From contig NZ_MDCR01000123.1 of assembly GCF_001723055.1 (NCBI RefSeq), positions 1 through 49,578 on the forward strand: a DNA stretch of 49,578 nucleotides, read 5' to 3'. The notes beneath the pieces are model-generated. The model was not told where the DNA came from, ran no database searches, and was given only the letters and a program-made list of their open reading frames with translations. Below, in pieces: positions 38,401-47,258 of this stretch. This DNA comes from Streptomyces niveus (GTDB lineage Bacteria > Actinomycetota > Actinomycetes > Streptomycetales > Streptomycetaceae). Every line of letters starts with the position of its first letter. Position 1 is the first letter of the stretch. Position numbers and translations under genes: made by a program.

Positions 38401-40137
38401 TCAATTGATGTTCGCAGTGCGGTCCGACCGGTCGGAGCGATCCCTGGACGAAGAGATCTCGGGCGCGCCCCCACGTGCGGCGTCGGCCGCCGCGTACAGC
38501 TCGTCGGGACGCACGCCGCCGAAGGCCACGACCAGGTGCCCGTCGGGCCGTACGAGCAGCACCGAGTGCGCGGACGCCCCCGGGTAGCTCTCGGTGACCA
38601 GCAGCTCGGCCGGTGACGGCAGCCCCGCCACCGCCTTGGCGAGCCTCGGCATGACGCCCGCGGTCAGCCAGTGCCGCCGGTCCCACACCCCAGTCCCCGG
38701 CGCGACCAGCACCACCAGCACCTTGCCCCTGCCGAGCCGGTCCCGCAGCCGTACGGTCGTGCCGTCGGGCGCCGTCACGACCACATCCTCGACGGGCGCC
38801 CCCGTCCGGGTGTCGACCGTCGTGTGCGCCTCGGCGTACGGAGGCGCGAGGGGCGAGTGCGGGTACGCGGGGGGCGCGCCCAGCGGCCCGCTGCCCAGAT
38901 GTCCGTCGGCGAGCAGGGAGTCGTGGCCGCGCGCGGTGCCCGGCAGATATGTGCGCAGCCCTCCGCCGCCCCGAAGTATCGTCAGCGACTGGTCGGCGGC
39001 GCGCAGCCGTGCGGCGACGGCCGTGCGGCGTTCCGCCTGATAGCTGTCCAGCAGCGTCTCCGACGCCCCGTGGTGCCAGGCGTGCGCCAGCTTCCAGCCC
39101 AGGTTCTCGGCGTCCCGCAGCCCCTCGTCCAGGCCCTGTGTGCCCAGGGCGCCCAGCAGGTGCGCGGCGTCCCCGGCGAGGAACGCCCGCCCGACGCGCC
39201 AGCGCCGCGCCAGCCGGTGGTGCAGCGTGTACACGCCGGTGTCGAGCAGGTCGTACGGCGGCGTCACGCCGCACCAGCCGGCCAGGGTGTCCCGCACCCG
39301 CGCCACCAGCGCCTCCGGCGTGACCAGGTCCCCCCGGGCCGGCAGCAGCCAGTCCAGCCGCCACACACCGTCGGCGAGCGGCCTGGCGGACACCTCCTGG
39401 CCGCCGCCCCGCCACGGCGGCTGACGGTGCAGCACGGCCTCGCCGGGCCAGGGCAGTTCGACACGGAGCGCCGCGACCGCGTGCCGTTCCACCGCCGTAC
39501 GCCCCGGGAAACGGACGCCCAGCAGCTTGCGGACGGTCGACCTGGCCCCGTCGCAGCCCACCACATGGCTTCCGCGCCACCAGGTCGCCCCGGGGCCGCG
39601 CGTGTGCACCGTGACGCCCCGCGCGTCCTGCTCCAGTGAGTCGAGCCGGCTGTCCGTCACCAGCCGCACGAGATCATGGCGCGCGGCGGCGTCCCTGAGA
39701 CCACGCGTCAGGGCGTGCTGAGGGAGATGTAAAGGCGAGGGGTGGACCGGCTCGGCACGTTCGCCGTCACCGACGGTGCCTCCCGCACCGGCGACCGCAC
39801 CCGCGTCCGCCCCGGCACCGAACCCGGTCTCGGCACCACCGGCCCCACCCGCGCCACGTACCTCGTCGGCCTCACCGAGCGGCAGTTGCCGCATCTGCTG
39901 CTTGCGCCGCAGCTGTCGCCAACCGACCCACCGGGCTCCCTCGTCACGGAGCGTGGAGCAGCCCAGCCGTGCCATCAGCGCGGCCGTGTCGGGCCGCAGC
40001 ACCGCCGTACGGGCCGGGCGCGGGTCGTCGGTGCCCGCCCCCTCGTCCAGCACGACGACGGCGACGCCCTGGGTGGCCAGGCAGAGCGAGAGCGCGAGCC
40101 CCACGGGGCCCGCGCCGACAACGATCACCGGGTCCAC
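38401..40137 (-). CDS. FAD-dependent aromatic-ring monooxygenase-like protein
   Basis: The protein has 578 residues. The N-terminal Rossmann motif is VIVVGAGPVGLALSLCLATQG, the DG motif is HVVGCDGARSTVRKLLGV, and the GD motif is RAFLAGDAAHLLGALGTQG followed by GLRDAENLGWKLAHAW. A C-terminal thioredoxin-like domain (about 440-555) is typical of phenol/polyketide hydroxylases (PF01494 group). A Gly/Ala-rich low-complexity insert lies around residues 95-130. GTG 40137 is chosen since GGAGGGG lies 7 nt upstream and the FAD motif starts at residue 4. The substrate is unknown. It is isolated between the cysteine dioxygenase unit and the glu operon. Confidence 0.88.
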   Translation of the reverse strand: MDPVIVVGAGPVGLALSLCLATQGVAVVVLDEGAGTDDPRPARTAVLRPDTAALMARLGCSTLRDEGARWVGWRQLRRKQQMRQLPLGEADEVRGAGGAGGAETGFGAGADAGAVAGAGGTVGDGERAEPVHPSPLHLPQHALTRGLRDAAARHDLVRLVTDSRLDSLEQDARGVTVHTRGPGATWWRGSHVVGCDGARSTVRKLLGVRFPGRTAVERHAVAALRVELPWPGEAVLHRQPPWRGGGQEVSARPLADGVWRLDWLLPARGDLVTPEALVARVRDTLAGWCGVTPPYDLLDTGVYTLHHRLARRWRVGRAFLAGDAAHLLGALGTQGLDEGLRDAENLGWKLAHAWHHGASETLLDSYQAERRTAVAARLRAADQSLTILRGGGGLRTYLPGTARGHDSLLADGHLGSGPLGAPPAYPHSPLAPPYAEAHTTVDTRTGAPVEDVVVTAPDGTTVRLRDRLGRGKVLVVLVAPGTGVWDRRHWLTAGVMPRLAKAVAGLPSPAELLVTESYPGASAHSVLLVRPDGHLVVAFGGVRPDELYAAADAARGGAPEISSSRDRSDRSDRTANIN

Positions 40138-40240
40138 GGCGCGACCCCTCCGGCCCGTACGGTCAAGTGGCGATTGGCGGTTGGCACCCGGGGAGCGATC
40201 ACAGAACGTATGCAACCTACTGCGGGTGCTTGCGTCAAGT

Positions 40241-40277
40241 GACGGAGGCAGCGACGCCGCGCGCCGCTGCCTCCGTC
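40241..40277 (-). terminator. Terminator of the gluABCD operon
   Basis: GACGGAGGCAGCG (40241-40253) and CGCTGCCTCCGTC (40265-40277) form a perfect 13-bp stem with an 11-nt GC-rich loop, 40 nt past the gluD stop. A second weaker stem, CGGCC...GGCCG (40286-40312), lies between it and gluD. Streptomyces terminators often lack a U tract, as here. Confidence 0.85.
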
Positions 40278-40316
40278 AGGTACTTCGGCCCCGTTTCAGG
40301 GGCGAGGGCCGAGGGG

Positions 40317-41240
40317 CTAGCCGCCGCCGCCACCCTCGTCGCCGGTGGCGCCGTCCGTCTTGCTGATCGGCGTACCCGTGACACTCAGATCGTCCATCGC
40401 CCCGCCCGTCAGCACGGCCCCGGTGCTCCGCTTCGCGCGGCGCAGCCGCTTCTCCAGCCAGGACGCGAACGTCGTGAGCAGCAGATTCAGCACGATGAAG
40501 ATCACCGCGACGACGATGAAGCTCGGGATGACATTGCCGTAGTTCGCGGCGAGCGTCTTCCGGGCGCTGAGCAGCTCGGTGAAGCTGAGCAGCGCCCCGC
40601 CGAGCGCGGTGTCCTTGACGATGACCACGAGCTGGCTCACCAGCGCGGGCAGCATCGCCGTCACCGACTGCGGCAGCAGGATGCTGCGCATCGTCTGGCC
40701 CTTGCGCAGACCGATCGCCTTGGCGGCCTCCGTCTGCCCCTTGGGCAGCGACAGGATGCCCGCGCGGACGACCTCGGCGAGCACCGACGCGTTGTACAGC
40801 ACCAGGCCGGTGACGACCGCGTACAGCGGGCGCATCTCCGTACTGATGTCGGTGTACTCCGCGTACAGCTGGTTCGCGAACACCATCAGGATCAGTACGG
40901 GGATCGCGCGGAAGAACTCGACGACCACACCGGACGGAACCCTGACCCAACGGTGGTCGGAGAGCCGCGCGATACCGAAGAGAGCACCGAGAGGAAGCGC
41001 GATCACCAGCGCGAGACCCGCGGCCTTGAGGGTGTTGACGAGACCGGGGAGCAGATACGTCGTCCACGCCTGGGACTCGGTGAAGGGGCTCCACTTCGCC
41101 CACTCCAGCTGTCCCTTGTCCGACATGGCGGAGTAGATCCACCACACACCCAGGGCCAGGACGACCACGAAGAGCGCCGAGTAGATGATGTTGCGGCGCT
41201 TGGCGCCGGGACCCGGCGCGTCGTACAGAACGGAAGTCAT
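40317..41240 (-). CDS. gluD: Glutamate ABC transporter permease GluD
   Basis: The protein has 307 residues. About six membrane helices include the polar amino-acid permease core (TYLLPGLVNTLKAAGLALVI; the EAA loop VLAEVVRAGILSLPKGQTEAAKAIGLRKGQ). With GluC it forms the membrane channel for glutamate uptake; the C. glutamicum and S. coelicolor gluABCD systems are the models. The C-terminal tail is Gly-rich and non-conserved. It overlaps gluC by 4 nt and is the last gene of the operon. Confidence 0.92.
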   Translation of the reverse strand: MTSVLYDAPGPGAKRRNIIYSALFVVVLALGVWWIYSAMSDKGQLEWAKWSPFTESQAWTTYLLPGLVNTLKAAGLALVIALPLGALFGIARLSDHRWVRVPSGVVVEFFRAIPVLILMVFANQLYAEYTDISTEMRPLYAVVTGLVLYNASVLAEVVRAGILSLPKGQTEAAKAIGLRKGQTMRSILLPQSVTAMLPALVSQLVVIVKDTALGGALLSFTELLSARKTLAANYGNVIPSFIVVAVIFIVLNLLLTTFASWLEKRLRRAKRSTGAVLTGGAMDDLSVTGTPISKTDGATGDEGGGGG

Positions 41241-41905
41241 CGCTTCACCGCCACTCGCTTGGCGACCCAGCCGAGGATGAGACCGGTCGGCAGTGTCAGG
41301 ACCACGAACCCGAAGGCGAAGATCGCCGAGATGAGGATGAGTTGCGACTCGTTCTCGATCATCTCCTTCATCAGGAGGGCCGCTTCGGCCACGCCGATGG
41401 CCGCGGCCACCGTCGTGTTCTTCGTCAGGGCGATCAGCACGTTGGTGAGAGGCCCGATGACCGAGCGGAACGCCTGCGGAAGGACTATGAGGGACAGGAC
41501 CTGGGTGAAGTTCAGCCCGATGGCCCGCGCCGCCTCCGCCTGCCCGACAGGCACCGTGTTGATGCCGGAGCGGATGGCCTCACAGACGAACGCCGCCGTG
41601 TAGACGGTCAGTCCGAGAATGGCCAGCCGGAAACTGAGCGCGTCGAAGTCGTCGGCCGCGCCCAGAGTGATACCGAAGATGTCGGCGAGACCGAGGGAGG
41701 CGAAGACGATGATGACGGTGAGCGGAATGTTCCGGACCACGTTCACGTACACCGTGGCGAATCCGCGCATCAGCGGAACCGGGCTCACGCGCATCGCCGC
41801 GAGTATGGTGCCCAGGACGAGGGAGCCGATTCCGGAGAAGACGGCGAGCTGCACCGTTACCCAGAACGCCCCTAGCAGGTCGTAACCTTCAAGAAAGTCG
41901 AACAC
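41237..41905 (-). CDS. gluC: Glutamate ABC transporter permease GluC
   Basis: The protein has 222 residues and about five helices. The HisM-type EAA loop is AFVCEAIRSGINTVPVGQAEAARAIGLNFTQ. It starts at GTG 41905, with GGGAG close upstream. It pairs with GluD. It is separated from gluB by 137 nt containing a hairpin, which probably lowers its expression relative to the binding protein. Confidence 0.92.
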   Translation of the reverse strand: MFDFLEGYDLLGAFWVTVQLAVFSGIGSLVLGTILAAMRVSPVPLMRGFATVYVNVVRNIPLTVIIVFASLGLADIFGITLGAADDFDALSFRLAILGLTVYTAAFVCEAIRSGINTVPVGQAEAARAIGLNFTQVLSLIVLPQAFRSVIGPLTNVLIALTKNTTVAAAIGVAEAALLMKEMIENESQLILISAIFAFGFVVLTLPTGLILGWVAKRVAVKR

Positions 41906-41937
41906 GATCTCCCGCGCTCTCGCGTTTGTTGATGGCG

Positions 41938-41968
41938 TGGCGCGCCACCCTCACGGGGCGGCGCGCCA
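41938..41968 (-). terminator. Intra-operon hairpin between gluB and gluC
   Basis: TGGCGCGCC (41938-41946) and GGCGCGCCA (41960-41968) form a perfect 9-bp stem, with CCC/GGG pairs inside the 13-nt loop. It lies after the binding-protein gene and before the permease genes, a usual site for a partial terminator or mRNA-stabilising stem that raises the amount of binding protein over membrane subunits. Confidence 0.65.
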
Positions 41969-42042
41969 CATCTGCGCCGAATGAGCCGAATGGGCCGAGG
42001 AATTCGCCGAGGGACTCGCCGGGGAATTCAGGGCCCGTCGAT

Positions 42043-42885
42043 TCAGCTGACGATGTTGCCGATCTTCGGGGCGGGCTCGTTCTTGTAGTCGGCCGGGCCG
42101 AAGTTGTCCGCCACGGCCTTGTCCCAGGCCTTGTCCGCGACCATCTTCTCCAGAGCGGCGTTGATGTCCTCGGTCAGCTTGGTGTCGCCCTTCTTGACAC
42201 CGATGCCGTAGTTCTCGTTGCTCAGGCTGAGGCCGGCGAGCTTGAACTTGCCCTTGTTCTGGTCCTGCGAGGCGTAACCGGCGAGGATCGAGTCGTCCGT
42301 GGTCAGCGCGTCGACGGCGCCGCTCGCGAGTGCGTCGATGCACTCCGAGTACGTGGCGTTCTGCTTCAGCTGGGCCTTCGGCGCGAAGTCGTCCTTCACG
42401 TTCTGCGCGGACGTGGAGCCCGTCACCGAACACAGCTTCTTGCCGTTGAGGTCCGCGCCCTTGGTGATGTTGTCGTCGGCGCGGATCAGCAGGTCCTGGT
42501 GGGCGAGCAGATACGGGCCGGCGAAGTCGACCTTCTCCTTGCGCTCGTCGTTGATCGAGTAGGAGGCCGCGATGAACTTCACGTCGCCGCGCTCAAGCGC
42601 GGTCTCACGGTCGGCGCTCGGGGTTTCCCGCCACTCGATGTCCTTCGCGTCGTAGCCGAGCTCCTTGGCCACGTACGTCGCGACGTCGACGTCGAATCCG
42701 GTGAAGGAACCGTCCGGGGTCTTCAGACCGATACCGGGCTGGTCGAACTTGATACCGATGGTGATCTTCTTGCCCCCGCTGTCACCCTCGCTCGACGAGT
42801 CGCTGTCGCCGGAACCACAGGCGGTCGCGGTCAGGGAAAGGGCCAGTACGGTCGCGGCAGCAGCGCTTGCTTTACGGAGATTCAT
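42043..42885 (-). CDS. gluB: Glutamate-binding lipoprotein GluB
   Basis: The protein has 280 residues. A lipoprotein signal peptide ends in the lipobox LTATAC with Cys23 as the lipidated residue, followed by a Ser/Gly/Asp linker. The rest is a family 3 solute-binding domain (ITIGIKFDQPGIGLKTPDG, SFTGFDVDVATYVAKELGY, then FIAASYSINDERKEKVDFAGPYL). It captures glutamate or aspartate outside the membrane for GluCD. ATG 42885 is preferred over 42894 because GAAGG has proper spacing only for the former. It lies 38 nt after gluA. Confidence 0.94.
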   Translation of the reverse strand: MNLRKASAAAATVLALSLTATACGSGDSDSSSEGDSGGKKITIGIKFDQPGIGLKTPDGSFTGFDVDVATYVAKELGYDAKDIEWRETPSADRETALERGDVKFIAASYSINDERKEKVDFAGPYLLAHQDLLIRADDNITKGADLNGKKLCSVTGSTSAQNVKDDFAPKAQLKQNATYSECIDALASGAVDALTTDDSILAGYASQDQNKGKFKLAGLSLSNENYGIGVKKGDTKLTEDINAALEKMVADKAWDKAVADNFGPADYKNEPAPKIGNIVS

Positions 42886-42923
42886 GGTCAACATCCTTCT
42901 GTGTCTCGAAAGTTACGGGCAGC

Positions 42924-43709
42924 TCAGTGGTGCAGGATCTTGGACAGGAAGTCCTTGGCCCGGTCGCTGCGAGGGTTGGTGAAGAACTGCTCCGGCGTCG
43001 CCTCTTCGACGATCTGGCCGTCCGCCATGAAGACGACCCGATTCGCGGCGGACCGTGCGAAGCCCATCTCGTGGGTCACGACGACCATGGTCATACCGTC
43101 ACGTGCGAGCTGCTGCATGACTTCGAGCACCTCGTTGATCATCTCCGGGTCGAGCGCGGAGGTCGGCTCGTCGAAGAGCATGACCTTCGGCTCCATCGCC
43201 AGCGCGCGGGCGATCGCGACGCGCTGCTGCTGGCCACCGGAGAGCTGTGCGGGGTACTTGTCCGCCTGGTTGGCCACACCGACGCGGTCGAGCAGGGTCC
43301 GCGCGAACTCGTCGGCGAGAGCCTTGTCCTTCTTGCGGACCTTGATCTGCCCCAGAGTGACGTTCTCCAGGACCGTCTTGTGCGCGAAGAGGTTGAAGGA
43401 CTGGAAGACCATCCCGACATCGGCGCGCAGCCGGGCCAGTTCCTTGCCTTCGGCGGGCAGCGGCTTCCCGTCGAGCGAAATACTGCCGGAGTCGATCGGC
43501 TCCAGACGGTTGATGGCGCGGCACAGTGTGGACTTGCCGGACCCGGAGGGCCCGATCACGACGACGACCTCGCCACGGGCGATGGTCAGGTCGATGTCCT
43601 GGAGCACATGCAGCGCGCCGAAGTGCTTGTTGACGTTGCTCAGCACGACCAGGTCGCCCGACGCCGGCCTGGCGTCGTCGGTTTCCTTGGTCACTGAAAC
43701 TCCGCTCAT
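42924..43709 (-). CDS. gluA: Glutamate ABC transporter ATP-binding protein GluA
   Basis: The protein has 261 residues. Walker A is GPSGSGKST, the Q-loop [16 protein letters not shown] is typical of polar amino acid importers, the signature is LSGGQQQR, Walker B is [14 protein letters not shown], and the switch His is in [10 protein letters not shown]. It energises uptake as the first gene of gluABCD. ATG 43709 is used; GTG 43694 has a better-placed GGAG and would remove five residues. It diverges from an OmpR-type two-component system, which could regulate it. Confidence 0.94.
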   Translation of the reverse strand: MSGVSVTKETDDARPASGDLVVLSNVNKHFGALHVLQDIDLTIARGEVVVVIGPSGSGKSTLCRAINRLEPIDSGSISLDGKPLPAEGKELARLRADVGMVFQSFNLFAHKTVLENVTLGQIKVRKKDKALADEFARTLLDRVGVANQADKYPAQLSGGQQQRVAIARALAMEPKVMLFDEPTSALDPEMINEVLEVMQQLARDGMTMVVVTHEMGFARSAANRVVFMADGQIVEEATPEQFFTNPRSDRAKDFLSKILHH

Positions 43710-43743
43710 CGGCTTCTTGCTCCGTCCTCCTCGGTTGGGGAGG

Positions 43744-43773
43744 ACCCTAGTCACGCACTGCGACCAGCGTCAT
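43744..43773 (-). promoter_or_regulatory. Candidate promoter of gluABCD
   Basis: On the coding strand TAGGGT (plus 43744-43749) is preceded after 18 nt by ATGACG (plus 43768-43773). The start point would be about 28 nt before the gluA ATG. The rest of the 253-nt divergent region holds the upstream signals of the response-regulator gene; I saw no clear GlnR-type box. Confidence 0.35.
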
Positions 43774-43962
43774 TACATCTGAGGGGAAATTGAGCATAAC
43801 GATCCGGCCGCAACCGGACACACCGTGTGAAGAGGGCCCGGTTCGGCGTACCGGGTGGGTAACGGAAACCCCCGCTTAACGGGAAGTGACTTGACTGGTG
43901 CGGCAGCCATGGGCGTGGATGCCCTGGTACGTACTGTGACCGCCACACCACGGAGGAGGGCC

Positions 43963-44676
43963 ATGAGGCTGCTGCTCGTCGAGGACGACGACCACGTCGC
44001 AGCCGCCCTCGCCGCGGTTCTGAAGAGGCACGGGTTCGATGTCACACACGCGCGCAGCGGCGAAGAGGCACTCCAGGCGCTGCTCCCGGTGACCGACGGG
44101 ACGAAGTCTCCTTACGGAGTCGTACTCCTCGACCTCGGACTGCCCGACCAGGACGGCTACGCGGTCTGCGGCAAGATCCGGAAACTCTGCTCGACCCCGG
44201 TGATCATGGTGACGGCGCGCGCCGATGTCCGTTCCCGGATCCACGGGCTGAACCTCGGCGCCGACGACTACGTCACCAAGCCGTACGACACCGGGGAGTT
44301 GCTCGCCCGGATCCACGCGGTCAGCCGGCGCAGCGTCGGCGGCGAGGAGGCCGGCACGGTCGGCGGCGACTCGCTGCGCCTGGGACCGGTCACCATCGAA
44401 CTCTCCACGCGCCGCGTCACCGTGGACGACGCCCCCGTCCAGCTGACCCGCAAGGAGTTCGACCTGCTCGCCCTCCTCGCGCAGCGTCCGGGCGTCGTCT
44501 TCCGGCGGGAGCAGATCATCAGCGAGGTATGGCGCACCAGTTGGGAGGGGACCGGCCGCACACTCGAAGTGCATGTGGCGTCCCTGCGCTCCAAACTCCG
44601 CATGCCGGCGCTGATCGAGACCGTGCGCGGCGTCGGCTACCGCCTCGTCGCCCCCGCCGCACACCAAGGACCGTAG
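43963..44676 (+). CDS. OmpR/PhoB-family response regulator
   Basis: The protein has 237 residues. The receiver has the acidic cluster EDDD (7-10), phospho-acceptor Asp57 (VVLLDLGLPDQDGY) and KPYDTGELLARI. The C-terminal winged helix (about 135-230) includes LTRKEFDLLALLAQRPG and RTLEVHVASLRSKL. GGAGGAGGG precedes the ATG. It is followed 6 nt later by its sensor kinase and diverges from gluABCD. A TAXI binding protein lies just past the kinase. Confidence 0.94.
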   Translation: MRLLLVEDDDHVAAALAAVLKRHGFDVTHARSGEEALQALLPVTDGTKSPYGVVLLDLGLPDQDGYAVCGKIRKLCSTPVIMVTARADVRSRIHGLNLGADDYVTKPYDTGELLARIHAVSRRSVGGEEAGTVGGDSLRLGPVTIELSTRRVTVDDAPVQLTRKEFDLLALLAQRPGVVFRREQIISEVWRTSWEGTGRTLEVHVASLRSKLRMPALIETVRGVGYRLVAPAAHQGP

Positions 44677-44682
44677 TACCCG

Positions 44683-46110
44683 GTGAGTACCCGACTTCTC
44701 CCCCTGCTCATCGTCCTCATGGCGGGTGTGCTCCTCGCGCTCGGCTTCCCGCTCGCCGTGAGTCTCGCCTCCGCCCAGCAGCAGGACGTCGTCGTCGACC
44801 GGATCGACGACACGGCACGCGTCGCCGCGCTCGCGCAGTTCGTCAGCGAGGGCGAGGCGGGGGCCGCGGGCTCCGGCGCGGGCAACGGGTCCGACGAACG
44901 CGGATCCATGCTGGAGGAGGAGCTCGCCCGCTACTTCGAGGTCTACGGCATCCGGGCGGGTGTCTTCTACCGCGACGGAGAGGCCATGGCACGGGCCCCG
45001 AAGGGTTGGAAGGTGCCCCGGACGGGGGAGGGGCGCCAGGCCTTCCAGGAGGCCCTCCTGGGGCGCCGGAGCGACGACCCCCAGCAGGTGTGGCCCTGGC
45101 AGGCGCACGGCCGGCTGATCGTCGCGTCCCCCGTCGTACGGGACGGCGACGTCGTCGCCGTCGTCGTGACCGACTCACCCACCGGGCAGATGCGCTCGCG
45201 GATCCTCGAAGGCTGGCTGTACATCGCCGCGGGCGAGGCCGCCGCCATGCTCCTCGCCGTGGGGGCCGCGGTCCGGCTGACGGGCTGGGTGCTGCGTCCG
45301 GTACGCGTACTGGACGCGGCCACGCACGACATCGCCACCGGCCGGATGAAATCCCGCGTGGCCGCCGCCGGGGGTCCGCCGGAACTCAGAAGGCTCGCCC
45401 ACTCCTTCAACGAGATGGCCGACAACGTCGAGGACGTCCTCGAACAGCAGCGTGCCTTCGTCGCCGACGCCTCCCACCAACTGCGCAATCCGCTGGCCGC
45501 CCTGCTGCTGCGGATCGAACTCCTCGCCCTCGAACTGCCCGCCGGGAACGAGGAGATCGCCAGCGTACGTACGGAGGGCAAGCGGCTCGGGCAGGTGCTC
45601 GACGACCTCCTGGACCTGGCGCTGGCCGAACACGCCCCCGCCGATCTCCGGCTCACGGACGTCGGGGCGCTGGCCTCCGAGCGGGTCGCGGCCTGGCGGG
45701 CGTACGCGGAGGAGAAGGGCGTACGGCTGACCGGAAGCACCGGCGCCGTCACCGGCTGGGCCGACCCGGTCGCACTCTCCAGCGCGCTCGACGCGGTCGT
45801 GGACAACGCCCTGAAGTTCACGCCGGAGGGCGGCGAGGTGGACGTACGGGTGGCGCGCGGCGCCAGCGACCGCACCACCATCACGGTCACCGACGGCGGG
45901 CCCGGACTCTCCGACGACGAGATGGAGCGCATCGGCGACCGCTTCTGGCGCAGCAACCGCCACCAGAACGTCAAGGGGTCGGGGCTGGGTCTGTCCATCT
46001 CGCGGGCACTGCTCGCGGCGGGTGGCGGGACGATCGCGTACGAACACGCGGAACCGCGCGGGCTGCGCGTGACGCTCACCGTCCCGAGGTCCTCACCGGC
46101 CTCCTCCTGA
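44683..46110 (+). CDS. Two-component sensor histidine kinase with HAMP domain
   Basis: The protein has 475 residues. The first membrane helix is at about 5-27, an extracytoplasmic sensor loop spans about 28-175, and a second helix at about 180-202 is followed by HAMP. The HisKA H-box is FVADASHQLRNPLAALLLR near residue 265, and the HATPase has VDNALKFTPEGGEVDV, GGPGLSDDE and GSGLGLSISRALL. It starts with GTG 44683, 6 nt after the regulator gene. The convergent TAXI-type binding protein 53 nt away may present a ligand to the sensor loop. Confidence 0.92.
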   Translation: MSTRLLPLLIVLMAGVLLALGFPLAVSLASAQQQDVVVDRIDDTARVAALAQFVSEGEAGAAGSGAGNGSDERGSMLEEELARYFEVYGIRAGVFYRDGEAMARAPKGWKVPRTGEGRQAFQEALLGRRSDDPQQVWPWQAHGRLIVASPVVRDGDVVAVVVTDSPTGQMRSRILEGWLYIAAGEAAAMLLAVGAAVRLTGWVLRPVRVLDAATHDIATGRMKSRVAAAGGPPELRRLAHSFNEMADNVEDVLEQQRAFVADASHQLRNPLAALLLRIELLALELPAGNEEIASVRTEGKRLGQVLDDLLDLALAEHAPADLRLTDVGALASERVAAWRAYAEEKGVRLTGSTGAVTGWADPVALSSALDAVVDNALKFTPEGGEVDVRVARGASDRTTITVTDGGPGLSDDEMERIGDRFWRSNRHQNVKGSGLGLSISRALLAAGGGTIAYEHAEPRGLRVTLTVPRSSPASS

Positions 46111-46163
46111 AGAGGCGGCCCGCTCCCGAAGCGAAGGGGGCCCGCTCCTGAAGAGACGTCCCG

Positions 46164-47165
46164 CTACGGCTTGACCGAGCGGTAGTAGCGCAGCGCGCCC
46201 TCGTGCAGGCGCAACGGATCGGTGTAGATCGCCGTCCGCAGATCCACGAGCTGGGCCGGGTGGACCTTCTTGCCGATCCGGTCGCGGCTCCTGATCACGG
46301 TGCGGGTGAAGCCCTCGGTCAGCTCGGCGTCCATCCGGTCCGTGGTGACCAGCAGATTCGCCACGGCCACGGTCGGCACCGCCGTACCGTCCTGCGCCTT
46401 CTTGTACGCGTCCGCGGGCATCACCGCGGAGCGGTAGTAGCGGGTCGCGACCTTGGCCGTGTGGTGCAGCGTGTCGACGAGGGCGTCGTCGAGGGGCACC
46501 AGCCGTATGTCGAAGCGCTTCGACAACTCCTGTATGGAGGCGGTGGGCAGCCCGCCGGACCAGAAGAACGCGTCGAGGTCGGCCGACTCCAGACGGCTGG
46601 GCATGGTGTCGATGCCCGCCGACACCGCCGTGACGTCCTTCTGAGGATGCAGCCCGGCGGCGGCCAGCACCTGGTCCGCGATCAGCCGCACCCCCGAGCC
46701 CTCCTGCCCCACGCCCACCCGCTTGTCCCGCAGGTCCTGCACGGACGTGATGTCCGAGTCCTTCGCCGCGATCAGCTGGACGTAGTCGTCGTAGAGGCGC
46801 GCGCAGCCGCGCAGCCGGTCGGCGCCGGGCCCGTTGTCGCGCTGGTACTTCGCGACCGCGTCCGCCGTGGCGATGGTGAAGTCCGCCTTCCCGGTGGCCA
46901 CGCGCGAGATGTTCTCCTGCGAGCCCTCGCTGGTCAGCAGCTCTATGGACACATCGGGCAGATCCTTGGCGAGATCCTCTTTAAGGAGGTCCCCGTAGCG
47001 CTGGTAGACGCCGCTCGTCACACCCGTACTGAACTTGACGGACCCGCTCGGTGTCTTCTCCCCCCACGGCACCAGCCACCACGAGAGCAGCCCGGCCACC
47101 ACCAGGGCGGCCACGCCTCCTACGAAGGCGGTGCGACGGCTCATACGGGGCGGAAGGGGGAACAT
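46164..47165 (-). CDS. TAXI-family TRAP transporter solute-binding protein (orphan)
   Basis: The protein has 333 residues. An N-terminal signal anchor (MSRRTAFVGGVAALVVAGLL) precedes the TAXI domain (VKFSTGVTSGVYQRYGDLL, then SQENISRVATGKADFTIATADAV). No TRAP membrane subunit lies nearby, so it is unlikely to serve transport from this locus alone. Proximity to the sensor kinase gene suggests a ligand-presenting role. ATG 47165 has CAGGA upstream; ATG 47186 would add seven residues. The anchor may remain uncleaved, as no lipobox is seen. Confidence 0.88.
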   Translation of the reverse strand: MFPLPPRMSRRTAFVGGVAALVVAGLLSWWLVPWGEKTPSGSVKFSTGVTSGVYQRYGDLLKEDLAKDLPDVSIELLTSEGSQENISRVATGKADFTIATADAVAKYQRDNGPGADRLRGCARLYDDYVQLIAAKDSDITSVQDLRDKRVGVGQEGSGVRLIADQVLAAAGLHPQKDVTAVSAGIDTMPSRLESADLDAFFWSGGLPTASIQELSKRFDIRLVPLDDALVDTLHHTAKVATRYYRSAVMPADAYKKAQDGTAVPTVAVANLLVTTDRMDAELTEGFTRTVIRSRDRIGKKVHPAQLVDLRTAIYTDPLRLHEGALRYYRSVKP

Positions 47166-47258
47166 GCGGTGATCCTGCCAGCTCACTCGGCGTAATGGCC
47201 AGGCCTTGCCTTCGGGGCCCGGACCGACGGCCCGGATTCCCGGTGACCGGCGCCGGTG

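Noticed and set aside
40212..40236. GCAACC-N15-CGTC on the plus strand resembling an ECF promoter
   Set aside because: It points into the gluABCD terminator with no plus-strand gene downstream until 43963. It is probably chance, though an antisense RNA cannot be excluded.
43710..43962. GlnR box upstream of gluABCD
   Set aside because: No pair of GTnAC/GAAAC-like half-sites with proper spacing was found.
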